From NCBI RefSeq assembly GCF_009870125.1, contig NC_046681.1, positions 12,041,001 to 12,105,000 of the forward strand: a stretch of DNA of 64,000 nucleotides, given 5' to 3'. Below the pieces are notes generated by a model, which was not told the DNA's origin, made no database searches, and saw nothing but the letters and a program-made list of their open reading frames with translations. Position 1 is the stretch's first letter; every line of letters begins with the position of its first letter. This DNA is from Drosophila pseudoobscura. Lineage: Eukaryota; Arthropoda; Insecta; Diptera; Drosophilidae. The position numbers were made by a program, and so were the translations under genes. Positions 40,101 to 51,598 of the stretch are shown here, piece after piece.

Positions 40101-43100
40101 TACGAATACGGATTATTCTAAGAGATGGGAAATATTTTTAAAACCTTCAAAAAACCTTCTACAAAACCACTTCCTAGTGTAGCAATCCTAAACCCAAAGA
40201 AAATGACCTGCTGCCTGCCCTCCAAAGGGCATCTACCATAATATTTAATCTCCATATTTTGCAAACAAAAAATGATTGTTATGGGGCCACACAACAGACA
40301 ACTGCTGCCCCGCCGCCACTCGAAACATTTGCTCACATTTTGTGGGGAGTGATGGGGGGGCAGGAGTATTGTATGGATTATTCGTGCTTGAGTTGACTTG
40401 AAACTGGCATTCCAATTGATTCAGCTGAGGTCTAAGGTAGCCCCCCAACAAACACACAAAAGCATTTCACCTTTTCGATGAGCAAAGTGAGTGAAATCTG
40501 AACAAACAAAACAGATATATATATATACATATATAGGGGGGATAGACATAGAGGCCTGTATGGCAAGCGATTTTGCTATTTGGAATCGAATATTTCCGCA
40601 GGTGTCGAGCAGAGCGCGAGTCGAGTGGCATTTCAATTTGTTGCTGTTGCTGCCCCAGCAGCCCCTCTCTACTGCCACTATTGTTGCCAAGAATCGTGAC
40701 ATGCAACTTGACTTGGCACTTGGCAGGAGCCAACAAACAAAGCAGCAGCAGCGGTGGCAGCAGCAGCGGTGGCAGCAACAGCGGCGGCATCGGCATCAAC
40801 CGCAGCACTTACTGACGTCACCGCCCACCCATCGCCCTCATTTGAGCCACGGAAAAGACAAAAAATTCAGGGGAATATAAATATCAGCCACAACAGTTTT
40901 GGGAAATCAATTAGCCAGAAGCCTAACCTCTAGTCAAACCCTAAACCGCAGCAGCAACTGCTATCCGGATTGAAAATTAAAGCGTTTTAATTAAAAGTTA
41001 TATACACAAAAGTAAAGAAAAGCCTTATGAATATTTTAATCATTTTGCAACCCAAAGAAGGACTGTTCAGGATCTGGAATATTTTTCAAAGTAAATCTTG
41101 ATTTCTGAGAATTTTTCTATGTATTTTTAGGAATTCATAAAAAAAATATATATTTATAAAATTCGAACTGTGCCTCGACAAAAACGTTTTGATTGGTTTT
41201 TAAAAGCTGAAAAAAATATTTTGTAAATTCAGGAATGATTCATTCAGTTTCTATTCCAAAAATCACTACAGATCGGTCAAAGTATATATTTTTATTAGAA
41301 AATAATTTTTTTTTTTTAAATGACACCTAGAAAATAATAGAAATTGTAGTTTCAAATATTAAAACATAACCTATCTTCTTGATAAATCAAAATTAAATCG
41401 CTTCAACAATCAATCTTTAAGAGTATTCCCGCGTCGACTCTACGTATCCCACTTTTCTTTCATGATTTTCGAGATGAACGATAAAAATCTTGGATGAAAA
41501 TTGCTCAATTGTTTTCGAACTCCGTTTCGTTCGCTGATGACGTTCGTTTTTTATCTACTCTTTGGGGGATCGACTCGAAAAGATGGGGGCGTGGAGATTG
41601 GGAAGTCTGTGGAGGCACGACACAGAGCCCCCAAGACGAGGGAATTATTTTGCTTAATGAATTGAAAACTCTTTTCGTTCATGCTCGTACATAAACCGAT
41701 GAATACAAATGCCATTCAATCAACGAATCATTGCTGGAAGGGGCGTATGAGTAAAAACATTATTCACATTCAATCATTAATGAAAACCAAATAAATGGTC
41801 AACATTTTTCTCCTTTTTTGAGGGGCACTAATTTCTGGGAAAGACTCTTTTTTTATATAATCGATTGGGGTATTTCTTTTTGTAGCTGGCGGCAGCAATT
41901 ATCAATTTAATGATGCTTATGATTAATTTTTCGGTTTGCATTATTGACAATCTAAAAGGTTTATTAGCAATTAAATAGATATTTTAATCACATTTAATTG
42001 GAAAGCAAATCATTAGAGGAGCTCTATACATATTTATATATAGAATATATATAAAAATAGGTATGAAATACAATCAAAACTTTGGACAATAAATAAATTA
42101 ATATTTTTACTTTTTGGACTTGAATTTTGTGCCGCTTTAGAATATTTGTAATAAAAAACTATTTTGTATTATTATAAATAGTTTACAGGAATATTGAGGT
42201 GTCTTTTGATGTAAAAAACTCAATTAGACAATTTTTACGTGATATAGGGATTATATAATGTCTCATTTATCCTCCATTTCCTTTAAAAATTTAACCCAAA
42301 TGTACTTGGAATGGTCACAATGTTTCCATTGATCGCATTTCTCTGGAACTTAATCAATTTATAAGCTTTACCACTAGATATCCCATTAAAAACCAGTTCT
42401 ATGACGAACAAGAACCCTCCCCAAGCCCCACTTTACTCTACTAATGGTAGTACCCCTCCATGAAATCATTCAAAAATGTACCTTAATATTCTTGGGCTAA
42501 TAAATGTACTTGGGATTCATCAATCGCAAAGGTATTCTATTGGACCTTAGCCATTTCTAATCTATAGATCAAAAGATCAACAAGTGATTTCCAATACATA
42601 TTCTAACCTCTTATTTACCAATCAAGGATAATCCTACCATGTCACCTCATCACACAAACCACAAAATCGATCTCAAAGTTTACCCTACAATCTCATGCCC
42701 AATCGTTTAACGTTAGCCCTAAGTAAATTTAACCAAAAAAGACTCAAATACAAATACAAATACAAACACAAAACACAAATAGAAGCGAAGCTATGCCAAT
42801 CTTTTGGGGGCCCTGCACAAGAAATAATCAAATATGACAACCCATTCACCCATTCACCCGATGAATACAACGAATACAACGAATACGAGTACGAGTACTC
42901 CTCGCGGATACGTACTTGGTAAGCCCCTGATTGAAAGATTGGCAAACTTACCCGTCAGCGTTACATTGACATGCATGAGGCCAATGTGGGTGCCGATCCG
43001 AGCTGGTAGCTTCTCGCGTGAGAAGGCTTTGTACGGTGCAATGATGGTTGCATGTGCCACATGCCATGCGGATCCCAAACGAGTGACTGTTGTTGTTGTT

Positions 43101-45110
43101 GATTTTTTGTTTTTTTGGTGGTGCGATAAAGATGTGTGAAAAGATTGAGCATATGCAAATCAGGTATTATATTCATATTCATATTCATATTCATACATAT
43201 ATCAATTGAAGGTCACACATCTGGTACTCACTCAGTATGACTAGACCCACAAAAAGCGACAGAGTGACTGTCGAGAATGTTGTGAATTTCTGTAAGAATA
43301 AACAAAATAATTGGTTACATAATATCTAGGAAGACTCTACAGAAAATAATCGTATTCTACTTTATTTCTATATGGAAATATTTTACACATGATGAGAATG
43401 CAACGTCATTCCCTTTACAAACTTCCCACAAGCGAAAGGATACATTTCCAATAGAGATTATATTTAGTAGTTGGCACAGAGAAAATGTCAGAGAGCGCCA
43501 ACACTTGAATCGTCCATTTACAACCTCTTCGTTTCTTCGTCTCACATTCGAGTACTAGCCAAATATGGAATATTCCGCTCATCCGAAAGCGCTGATTGGG
43601 GCTATGGACAAAGAATGGCACTATTTTCATGCACTCAAATTTAAACTTGAATCAGGAACATCAATGGTACATCCAATTAAGAATGATCTTTCCGGGATTC
43701 TACACTGGTTGTTACCCGGTGTTAATATGCTTTTTCATCATCAGATAAACCTTAAGACATACAATTAATCATGAACGAGTGATGATAGGAGAAGAGTGAT
43801 TAGGTTTCATCAAAAACATCTGGTATTGGTAATCTAGGATATTCTTTTGTAGTATTATCTTTCTGGTCAAGTCAGATCGAAAATACTTCAATATTATGTG
43901 CAAAAATACAAGGAGTCGACCCAAAAAAAGGTTGTTGAGAGGCTCATTGTTCGATTTGCAAAAACTCCCAGTGCAGACACCAATATTCTCGACTGTGAAT
44001 GTACCGCTAATGGAAAAGTGCTAGAAGTATTGCCAAACTTTAATTAAGCAAACAATTGGTATTCGATTGCCACGCCAAAAGACAAGAAAAGGGCGCGCCT
44101 TCCCGAAAACGGGTTTACACAAGTCTCTGTCTATACAAAAGTATACATCGTTTTTATTCAAGATTTATCTGACATCTGTTTGGAAACGTGCCGTCGATTA
44201 CAGGCACTGCCACAATTCAATTAGACAGACCCCAGACCCAAAGACCCACAGACCGAAGACCAGCCGGCAACAGCAGCGTGAGAAAACGTATCGGATCGGA
44301 CGTTCAGTTCTCAAGTAGCGGCTACAATCCGCATGTCAATTAATATTCGATATGGTAATATATACCACACTTCGACGGCTGCGGCTATACGCTATACGGA
44401 TAATGAAATGTACTTTATGTATTTCATTTACGATGATTGTACGACTTTTATGAGCACTATTTTAGATCTAATTTGATGCCAGGGGACTGGTTCAGGAAAC
44501 TTGAATTACACGCAAATGTTGGGCTGTTAATTTTTTTAGATCTAAAAAATATATATATAATCAAAATAAATGTCCCATGGCTATTAATCTCTTGGGATTA
44601 TTGAAGTAATTCAATTAATTATTTCTTATGGTGGGTTTTTTTTATATATAAGAAAAAAGAACTAGTTCTTCAGAACGCATGTGTCTTTTCGCTCATGGAA
44701 AATTTGTTCAGAGAATCAGCGTCATTGGTAAACATTTAAATTATACATTAAACCCAAAAAATTTAATTTAAAATTCAAACAAAAATTTATTTAGTCGAAA
44801 AAAGATTCCATTTTAGGTTAAATTTTCATGAACTGGTATTTAAAACACATAAATTACGAACTGGTTAAATGAATAAATCGAAATGAAGATAATTTGAGGT
44901 TAATTTAATAATACGATTACTCCCGTAGCCCACTGGCCCACTCACCTGCTTTCGTACACCCGGAAATATGACCAAAAATGCCACATAGAATGTGGCAAAT
45001 AGAACCGATACTGCCACAATGGAGACATCACCGGTGACGGGTGTTCGGTTGGAGAATGAATATAGCGTTGGTCCCCCATCGTCTCGAAAAGCGTCGAACC
45101 AGCCTTTCAT
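31074..45110 (-). CDS. mol: Dual oxidase maturation factor (DUOXA family), moladietz / Numb-interacting protein; six coding exons
   Basis: Spliced CDS of 1458 nt encodes 485 aa. Exons: 44946-45110, 43232-43289, 42952-43086, 31878-32309, 31189-31813, 31074-31116; all introns are GT-AG and phases agree. DUOXA proteins are five-pass membrane proteins that bring the NADPH oxidase Duox from ER to plasma membrane; the fly member was also found as a partner of Numb. Hydrophobic segments lie near residues 29-52, 57-75, about 175-198, 205-225 and 243-275. Family signatures visible: the exon-3 stretch ending VNVTLTG with an N-glycosylation site, RHALQRGLPFPILTVAEYFS, and YRAAGYFASIMLWSSL. The long cytoplasmic tail is fly-specific in character: a Gly run (about 359-368), a candidate Numb-PTB motif NKGF (372-375) and a His/Gln tract (about 398-424). 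The membrane core assignment is firm. The last exon is an inference from splice signals (see its own entry). Confidence 0.93.
31189..31813 (-). CDS. mol: moladietz coding exon 5 (fifth membrane segment and cytoplasmic tail)
   Basis: Acceptor CTCTTTTCAG at 31814-31816. The exon finishes the last membrane segment (GILCFIAGVLISIIDLVW) and encodes the basic, Gly-rich and His/Gln-rich tail. It ends at the donor GTAAGT (31183-31188). CAC/CAG repeats encode the His/Gln tract, so its length may differ between strains. Confidence 0.92.
31878..32309 (-). CDS. mol: moladietz coding exon 4 (family core)
   Basis: Acceptor TTCCCCGTTCCACAG at the upstream end, donor GTGAGT (31872-31877). It encodes the conserved DUOXA core, including a second potential N-glycosylation site (NYT), membrane segments 3 and 4 and the start of segment 5. 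The following intron is only 64 nt. Confidence 0.95.
33149..33752. repeat. Tandem array of about six roughly 100-bp units, most with a TATAAA-like box
   Basis: Units begin at the recurring word GCTAAGCCACACTGG (near 33152, 33253, 33363, 33454, 33593, 33690). They continue with AGAGAAA, GAGATAGAGCGCAAGG, AAGGCAAGCTTTTTTT and TTCTGGCTATAAAAACGAT. Copy lengths vary by indels in the purine tracts. The array is inside moladietz intron 3. Confidence 0.9.
38034..38500. repeat. Two adjacent tandem duplications
   Basis: First pair: 38034-38138 and 38149-38287, each starting GT(T/C)GAGGCACAT and ending CTTAATTAATT(G/A)TAATATT. Second pair: about 38316-38403 and 38430-38495, each with TTTTGGAGT(T/A)CGG and TTATTCACAG. 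Both lie in moladietz intron 3. Copies are diverged by substitutions and indels. Confidence 0.7.
40813..40820. promoter_or_regulatory. Palindromic CRE (TGACGTCA)
   Basis: Perfect 8-bp CREB/ATF-type site in moladietz intron 3. A second perfect copy lies at 48746-48753 in the gene's probable 5' region. Binding is not shown by sequence alone. Confidence 0.4.
42952..43086 (-). CDS. mol: moladietz coding exon 3 (extracellular loop)
   Basis: Acceptor ACAACAACAACAG at 43087 onward, donor GGTAAGT. It encodes the loop with YKAFS, THIGLMHVNVTLTG and the NVT glycosylation site, matching the animal DUOXA pattern. The upstream intron is 145 nt. Confidence 0.95.
43232..43289 (-). CDS. mol: moladietz coding exon 2 (second membrane segment)
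   Basis: A 58-nt exon between TTTATTCTTACAG and GTGAGTACC. It encodes KFTTFSTVTLSLFVGLVIL and the first base of the next codon. It is too short to be found by ORF length and was located by its splice sites and frame agreement. Confidence 0.9.
43527..43618. repeat. Dispersed repeat copy B (partner at 26338-26432), in moladietz intron 2
   Basis: About 80% identical to copy A. To its left, 43419-43447 (minus strand) resembles the core of the 52.2/53.3-kb repeats, including CCTTTCGCTT and TGGGAA. On the minus strand both copies keep a similar frame around FRMS and IFHI, but no intact gene is visible in copy B. Confidence 0.7.
44946..45110 (-). CDS. mol: moladietz coding exon 1 (N-terminus, first membrane segment)
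   Basis: The start ATG at 45110 follows CAACCAGC. The exon reads MKGWFDAFRDDGGPTLY, then a membrane segment, and ends GVRKQ before CAGGTGAGT. The length and layout before the first membrane helix match animal DUOXA proteins, which supports this start. It is preceded by a 38-nt leader and a splice acceptor. Confidence 0.95.
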
Positions 45111-45148
45111 GCTGGTTGAGGCTTATGGCTGTGATGTTTGAGGGGAAT
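45111..45148 (-). other. mol: moladietz 5' UTR segment behind a splice acceptor
   Basis: On the minus strand TTTTTTTCCCACATACAG (45149-45166) is a good acceptor directly upstream of the 38-nt leader. At least one noncoding exon must therefore lie at higher coordinates. Confidence 0.75.
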
Positions 45149-46197
45149 CTGTATGTGGGAAAAAAAATCAATAAATTAATAAAAATAAATATATAAGAAA
45201 AAAAAAACCCAAAATTAAAGCGATGGATGGATGGATGTATATTTTGAGAGAGCACTTAATTAATGAGATTTGCATTGCAAAATCATGCAAAAAGACCGCT
45301 CTCATCGCATCTTGCAGATACCATATATCTGCAATTCGTGACTAAGCTTTTAGGTAGCGAATACTTCAAACCTCAAGTGACAGGCAGCTCAATGCAAAAA
45401 TTAGTTTGGTAAATAGAGAGAAAAAATATGCAAATCAATTTATACGTACATTATACCATTCCGTGGGGGGTATCTCTACCCGGAAATGTAAAAAATGCCA
45501 AGCAAAAATAGGAAAAGATTTTCTGGCATTCCTTGAAACAAAGGCATTTTAAATTCAAAGCCTCAACAAAATGTTTGTTTCGTAAAGCCACAAAGATTGA
45601 GCGAACCAGAAATGAGACCTAGAACCGGATTCCAGCGACAAACAAATTAACAATAAAACGCGACTTCAACGAAAATCTTCAGATGCGATGAACAATTAAG
45701 AGACTGTCCGGCGAGAAACCATCATCGACATCAGCTGCTGACTGCCGGACTTCTGCCTCCTCTGAGGAGTGAATGACGTCGGCAAAAGCCACTATAATTA
45801 AGTGTTGAATGAAATTGAATGATAATATGTGTGTTTTGGTGGCGAATTTATAAATACCCTAGGACCAACATTACGTGGGGAACTACCAATGAGATGCTAA
45901 TGAGGTTGTCTAGAGGTTGAACTTGAGGCCAAAAGATCTACCGCGAGACGAGTGGTGAGGTTTTCAAATGAAGACTCAATGGAAATTCAAGACTCAAAAT
46001 AAATATTATTTGAACGATTAACTGAATCTAAACATCAAACCAAAGTATAAGGAAATTCTTTACAGAAACTTGAAATACCTCAAATTTTATGTTAAGGAAG
46101 AGCATTATAATGGCTACGATTATGTTTGATCTTAAAACTAATTTTGAATTGCATCTGATAACTCAATAGAAATATGAAGCGAAATTTTAAGAGCATA

Positions 46198-46302
46198 TGT
46201 TAGGGGCAGGGATATTTCTACATATAAATTTCTATTTAAAATTTTAAAATTTAAAAAACATTTTATAGAAATTAATATGTAAAAATATCCCTGCCCCTAA
46301 CA
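46198..46302. repeat. Near-perfect 38-bp inverted repeat (hairpin) with 29-nt loop
   Basis: Left arm 46198-46235 and right arm 46265-46302 are reverse complements with two mismatches in 38 positions. The outer 20 bp (TGTTAGGGGCAGGGATATTT) is perfect. If transcribed from the minus strand, one mismatch becomes a G:U pair. The loop is nearly all A/T. It could be a miRNA-like or hairpin-siRNA precursor, or the terminal repeats of a tiny non-autonomous element. No clear target-site duplication flanks it. Confidence 0.9.
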
Positions 46303-48745
46303 CGTTTAAAAAAGAAACACTAATAAAAAATACAATACTTTTCAGTACAAAATTTCGCATCTGAGAAAGACATTCAGGATCCATGCCATGATCTCAAGAC
46401 ATCCCGATTCGTCATTGCCATGATCTCATATCCATCAACTCATCAGCTTTGTTGCAAAAACCAAACAAATGAAATTAAAAAACCCATTATACCCTTTAAA
46501 TTTTTGTTCAGCTGGGAAGACAGAGGCAAAGGCAAAGGCCAGCGGTTAAGAGCATTGCTCATACGCATAACTTGTTACGTGGACAGAGGCACGCGGATGT
46601 AAGTTTCGATCGATATCTCAACATTCAGTTGGTTTTCCCCAACACACAGCACAGCACGGCACGAGTTCTGGCATGTGAAAGTCCGTACAGACGGAGGCCC
46701 CTCAGGGGTAGAATGAGAATCGAATCGACTGTATACCTTTGGGCTATAGATTTAGCAAGTTCCGCAATGATGCTTAGAAATTCGTACTTCATTAACATTT
46801 CATTTATTTATGATTCAATCTCCATCCATCCATCAATGTTTTATTTTTGTTTTAAAGTTCACTTACCAAACTTGTCAAGCAGAAACCGGCATACAAAATA
46901 ATTGGTTTTTTATTTGTAACTTTTTATTTCGATATGATTGCTTATTTTGTTTAATCCAATTTTGATGTCCGATTCCAAAATATATAATATATCCTCGTTT
47001 TATCTAAATAATCGTACAAATTTGCATTTATGATTAATGAAGACGATAATGGCAGACTGGCATCAATTTTTGCACACACGCACACACTTTTTTGCAGCTA
47101 ATTTATTAATTAAATTTTTTGTTGAAAATAAATTCTTGTTTTCACAGCTTTATACACAAGAAATTTTCATACATTTAAAAGGCTTGTATATAATCGTGTT
47201 TTTTGCACTTGTTTTAGGGATTCAGGGACTTGTTTTAGGCATTTTAATTAATCTTTTGTTTGAGGTTATTTATGTATCATGTAATTTCTGTATAATTTAT
47301 ACATAATCTTGTTAAGAGAATTATATTGCAGTAAATATTGGTTTTAAATTGAATTGATTTTTTTTTCAATAAAGATTTAATTATTTGTTCTGTTTAAAAA
47401 AACCACAAAAACATTTGTTCTTGGCATAAATGTAAATCTATTTTCCATAAATTTCCTTAATTTCAAAGAATAATTCCGTTTGGATTTATCTTCGATTTAT
47501 TTTCGTAACATTTTTTTCTGGCAATTCTTTAAATGCCAGAAAAATGTTTTTCTTGGAAAATGCATTTTACTGTCTGCTTCTGAGGTGGGAGGATCGTGGG
47601 GGGTGCACCCCCATTGAGTTGGATGTTATTTGTTGTAGTTTTAGTTTTTTGCTGTTTGTTGCACGTTGCAATGAACCGGTTTAACTAGTCAACAGTGCCG
47701 CCACCGCCGCCAGACGTTGCACATAAATTGCATTTTATTTTTAAAAACCCGGTAATAAATTGTTTCATTTATAATTAGAATTTTTCGCCAGTCTGACAGC
47801 AGCAGCAACAAAAAAAAAGGCCAACAAAATAAATGGAAAAACTAACAAGGTGCAAAAATGTAGGGGGTGAGCTTTTTAAGCCTTTGTTTTTGCTGCTGCT
47901 GCTGCTGCTGGTTGACCTTCGCATTTTTGTGGCAGGAGCTGGTGCCGCTTTTGATTCGACGCGCTTTATTAGCACAATTTTACAACAAAAGCAACACGCA
48001 AGGGAAGAGCCAGTGCAGGTGGTCGAAGCTGTTGATACCCTTTCCAGTCGATCGTTTATATAAATACTGTATGCTAAAATCTTTCGAAGCTAATCAAAAT
48101 TTGGCAGAGTTATCAAGAAAAGCATTAGACTACAAGTTTCTTAATTAAAGTGCGATTATACCATAGCAAACCCAAGGAGTTCCCTCTCTTTGCCACTAAT
48201 GTCTGCCCAAAATCAAGACACTCTCCTGCAAAGCGTACAACAATGCTCGGACAACAATGCAGCCGCTGGCGCTGCCGCAGTTGCAGTCGCAGTCGCAGTC
48301 GATGTTTTTCTGCCGCTATTTTGCGGCCGCTGCTTTGCGGTCGACGCTGGACTTGGCACCAAAACGTAAAGCTCAACGCATTCGCAGCGTCTCTCTTGCA
48401 TGTGGAAATCGGCAAGCATATTACGCTATTACGTTACAGGCACTAAAGCAGCAACAACAATGGCACAAACACAACAATGAAAACAGAGACATTACAGTTA
48501 CAAAATGAAACTGAAACGAAGTGGGAGAGGCATAGGCAGAGCAGCGGGAAAAAAACGAGCAGCCAACGCACACACAAAAGGCGATAACGGACAGTGGAGC
48601 GCATAGAGCTTTTGGCTGGATTATTAAATTTATGCTCTATATTTTTTATCACAAATTGAAAATATAAATATTCACGAAAATCATTGAAAGCTTCCTTGGT
48701 CAAATATTTGTTGCTAGCATTTCATTTAAAAGTCCCATTGTAGAC

Positions 48746-48753
48746 TGACGTCA
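48746..48753. promoter_or_regulatory. Palindromic CRE (TGACGTCA) in a CT-rich segment
   Basis: Perfect CRE followed within 60 bp by CTCTCACTCTCACTTGCTCTC. Related GCGTCA-containing segments recur near 49170 and 49358, each next to CT-rich DNA or a CAGC(A/T)-type word. It may be a diverged local duplication with regulatory function. Confidence 0.4.
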
Positions 48754-50221
48754 GCGCAGCACACACTAATTTGTTTGCTCTCACTCTCACTTGCTCTCTT
48801 TCTCTGGCAGCTGCTGTCTATCCATCGACGATCATCTTTGATTTTTAAGATTTCGTTCACAATTAATATTCACTTTATAACATGCCGTCTTTCTTGTCTC
48901 TTTCCAATCACACATGGTTCTCATTTCGCTTAAAATTCCCACTGCTGCTTGTGATCATCGCCGCTTCGACTATCACGTGCTCTCTTTCTTTCCAAGCTAC
49001 TGTTTGTCTCCGGCAGCGAAAGACAGTGGATCGAATAGTTCATGATTTCGAGAACTCAATTTTATACTTTTAGTTTACTATTTCATGCACGTTCTGTTCA
49101 CTATTCTATTATAAATTCTTTAAGCATTTATTTTAACCGTCCAAGGCTAGTAGGAACGCCCGCAAAACAAGTGGCGTCAGTGCAGCACTACGATGCAGGC
49201 CACTTTGCGATGGTCACGCATTTAAAAAGTCTTTATCACTGTGGGACACATTAATTCGCAAGCCATGTCTTCATTCTAACTACGGAAATCGCTCCCATTT
49301 CATTTATTCACCCCACTGTCCACTATACCAGCAACAACAGCCTCGCAAAGCAAGTGGCGTCACCACAGCTTCCAACTGCAGCTCACTCTCACTCTCTTTA
49401 GCTTCGTTTCTTTCTTTTGCTCTCTCTCTCTCTCGTGGCCACTGTCTGTCTCCATTATGTCTCTCAGAGACTGCCGCCTGACTGCAGCTGTGTGGGTTTT
49501 TTTTTTCTTTTATTATTTTCAAGTCCAACGAAAGTGAAATTGCTGCCGCTCCCCTTTCCGTTGGCTTGGCTCTCTTCTCTTTGCCCAGCTTTGCCAGTTC
49601 GCCTGTTTGGCCCCCCTCCCTCTGCCGGTTGTTGAGGAAATGAAGCAAACATGAAATTGACATAATCAACACGCAGCTGTACCTGGTGCTCGTGCGGGGA
49701 TTGAGGGGTGGTCGGGGTTGCCTCTGCAAATGTCTTTAAAAACTCCTCTGTCGACGTCTCTGCCTGCGTTACAGGTTTTTGTGTCGCCTTGTTGCTTTTG
49801 CTTTCGTCGGTTGTTGCTTTTGTTTTTGCGGTTGCTTTCGGTGTAGTTTTTGTTGTGTGTTCAATGAGCGCTGGTGCGTGTAAATATGTAAGAGTCGCCT
49901 TCAACCGGCTTTTTCGTGCAATTTTTTTGCGTTTCTGTTTTGATACCCCGGCAGAAGAAAAGGTATTATGGTTTTACCCAGAATAAGGGATCGAATATAA
50001 GAAAGTGTGTATATTGTGGTGTATAATCTAATTATTTCTTTTCTGATTTTCCGGCTACTTTCCTATCAATTCTGAATCATTCTAAAATTATATCATAAAG
50101 TACACACTCTGGCAGTACCTAGCAACACACACGGTACCAAACACTTCGGTTAGCTTTCTTTTGTATGTCAGTTTATAGTTTTTTGAGTTTTTATTTTTGC
50201 GCTGGTCAGTTTGGCGTGCTG

Positions 50222-50256
50222 TCAGTCAGTTATATACGCGAATGCGAACAAGTTGA
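50222..50256 (+). promoter_or_regulatory. Candidate initiator plus DPE core promoter
   Basis: TCAGTCAGTT matches the Drosophila initiator. Counting its first A as +1, positions +28 to +32 read AGTTG, which fits the DPE consensus. There is no plus-strand gene immediately downstream, so the match may be chance or mark a noncoding transcript. Confidence 0.25.
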
Positions 50257-51564
50257 ATCATCTACCATATAGGAAATGGAACTGCAGATGAAGTAATCTT
50301 ACAGTGTCTGCCCTGCCTCCTGCCGCCGCCTCACGACATGGAAATTACACAGTCAAAACGCATCACCAGCCGAAATCAACCTGATGCACACACGCATACA
50401 CACCCATAGAGACACCAAAGGGCAAAGCAAACGATAAAACACCGCCAGACACAGGCGCCCAACGGGGGAATAAAAAGAAGAAGAAGAAGAAGGCAAAGAC
50501 AAACAAAAGCAAGTGTTGAGTAAGAGAGGGGCGGACAAAAGACAACGGGAAAAATGTGCATCAAAATTTAACAACAACACAACGTGCACGTTTTTTTGTA
50601 CTCTCTCAGAGATAGAGAGAGAGCGAGAGGGAGAGACTACCATATGCGGCAGATCTCATACGTTTTTGGGGGCGTTCTTTGTGTGTGATTAAGTTTTATT
50701 TTTAGATTTTCATGTTTTTTTGACGAGCTTCTGACACTTTTTCGGTGGATTATATATTAATAATTTATGGAACTATTGTTCACGGATTTTTCTTTACTAT
50801 TTTTAGGAATATGTGATGCAATAAATAGTTGGTTTTTATTAACTTGAGTTTAATAGTTAAATTCTTCGATTCTTTTATTTAGCACACACAAGATTTATTG
50901 TAGATTTTGAATAAAAGACCAACGCTCTTTTAATTTTTATGTATTTTTATAAATTACTCAACCACTCTTTAATTACAGTTTAATTTACTTGAATGCATTG
51001 CATATTATTTTGCACATGTTTTTATATAAAAACCAAAATTGCAACAGTTTCTGTGGCTTCACTTATTTAATTAACTTTTTACGATTATGGCCGAAATTTG
51101 CTTAATTTTTGGTTTTATTTGTTTTAATTATTTTTTAAGATGCCCGCAAATTGGATTGTATTTTTGTTGCTTGTTTGCTTTATGTGTTTTTATTATTTCT
51201 ATTTATGCAGAAAAAAACACAAAGCATAAACACAAATAACTAGATGAAAGATTTTTTCCAGAAAAGATTTTTACCGTTATAATACTGTTTTCAAATTATA
51301 AGAAATTAGAATTGAGCGCGGCTTTTGCGGTTGTTTTTTTTTTTTGGCAAACTTTTTGTCGGTTTTTGGTTATTTTCTTTTCTACCACCATGCGTTTTGC
51401 ATGGCATAACCACACACCAAACCACACACGAAACAAAAGCAAACAACTAAAAAACACAATTCCGTTTCGTATCTGTTGGTGGCTTTTGCTTTTGCTGGAA
51501 TCGATTCGATCGTCGTCAGCGCCTGCGCAACGTTCGCGTCTCCGTCTTACGTTTTCTTTTTCAG

Positions 51565-51598
51565 CGTCCGCTTCGAGCGTCTGTCTTCGGAAGACTGA
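51565..51598 (-). promoter_or_regulatory. mol: Candidate initiator plus DPE core promoter, possible moladietz start
   Basis: On the minus strand TCAGTC (A+1 at 51596) is a perfect initiator, and +28 to +32 read GGACG, which fits the DPE. GTAAGA follows 46 nt after +1 and could be the donor of a short leader exon (51551-51596). Direction and position suit moladietz. Not proven. Confidence 0.35.

Larger units (their letters stand above)
32310..42951 (-). other. mol: moladietz intron 3, 10.6 kb
   Basis: Bounded by donor GTAAGT at 42946-42951 and acceptor CAG at 32310-32312, with phases matching on both sides. No further exon is required by the protein. Contents noted separately: a roughly 100-bp tandem array at 33.15-33.75 kb, duplications at 38.03-38.50 kb, a palindromic CRE at 40813-40820, GCAGCAGCGG repeats at about 40740-40790, and AT-rich stretches at 36.4-36.7 kb. 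Confidence 0.9.

Noticed and set aside
40467..40808. Minus-strand 113-codon frame starting with a Leu/Pro-rich, signal-like stretch
   Set aside because: The leucine run is the translation of a GCAGCAGCGG repeat, the rest has no domain, and it lies inside moladietz intron 3.
46512..46598. Plus-strand 87-nt segment between TTTTTGTTCAG and GTAAGT
   Set aside because: Splice-like on both sides and open in two frames, but on the opposite strand to moladietz with no partner exons. Such matches are expected by chance in 64 kb.
49464..49904. Minus-strand 146-codon Thr/Lys-rich frame
   Set aside because: It has no ATG near the start (it opens at TTG). Its composition is that of a CAA/GCA-rich untranslated leader, with a GTACAG donor-like site in the middle. 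It may be leader RNA but not a CDS.
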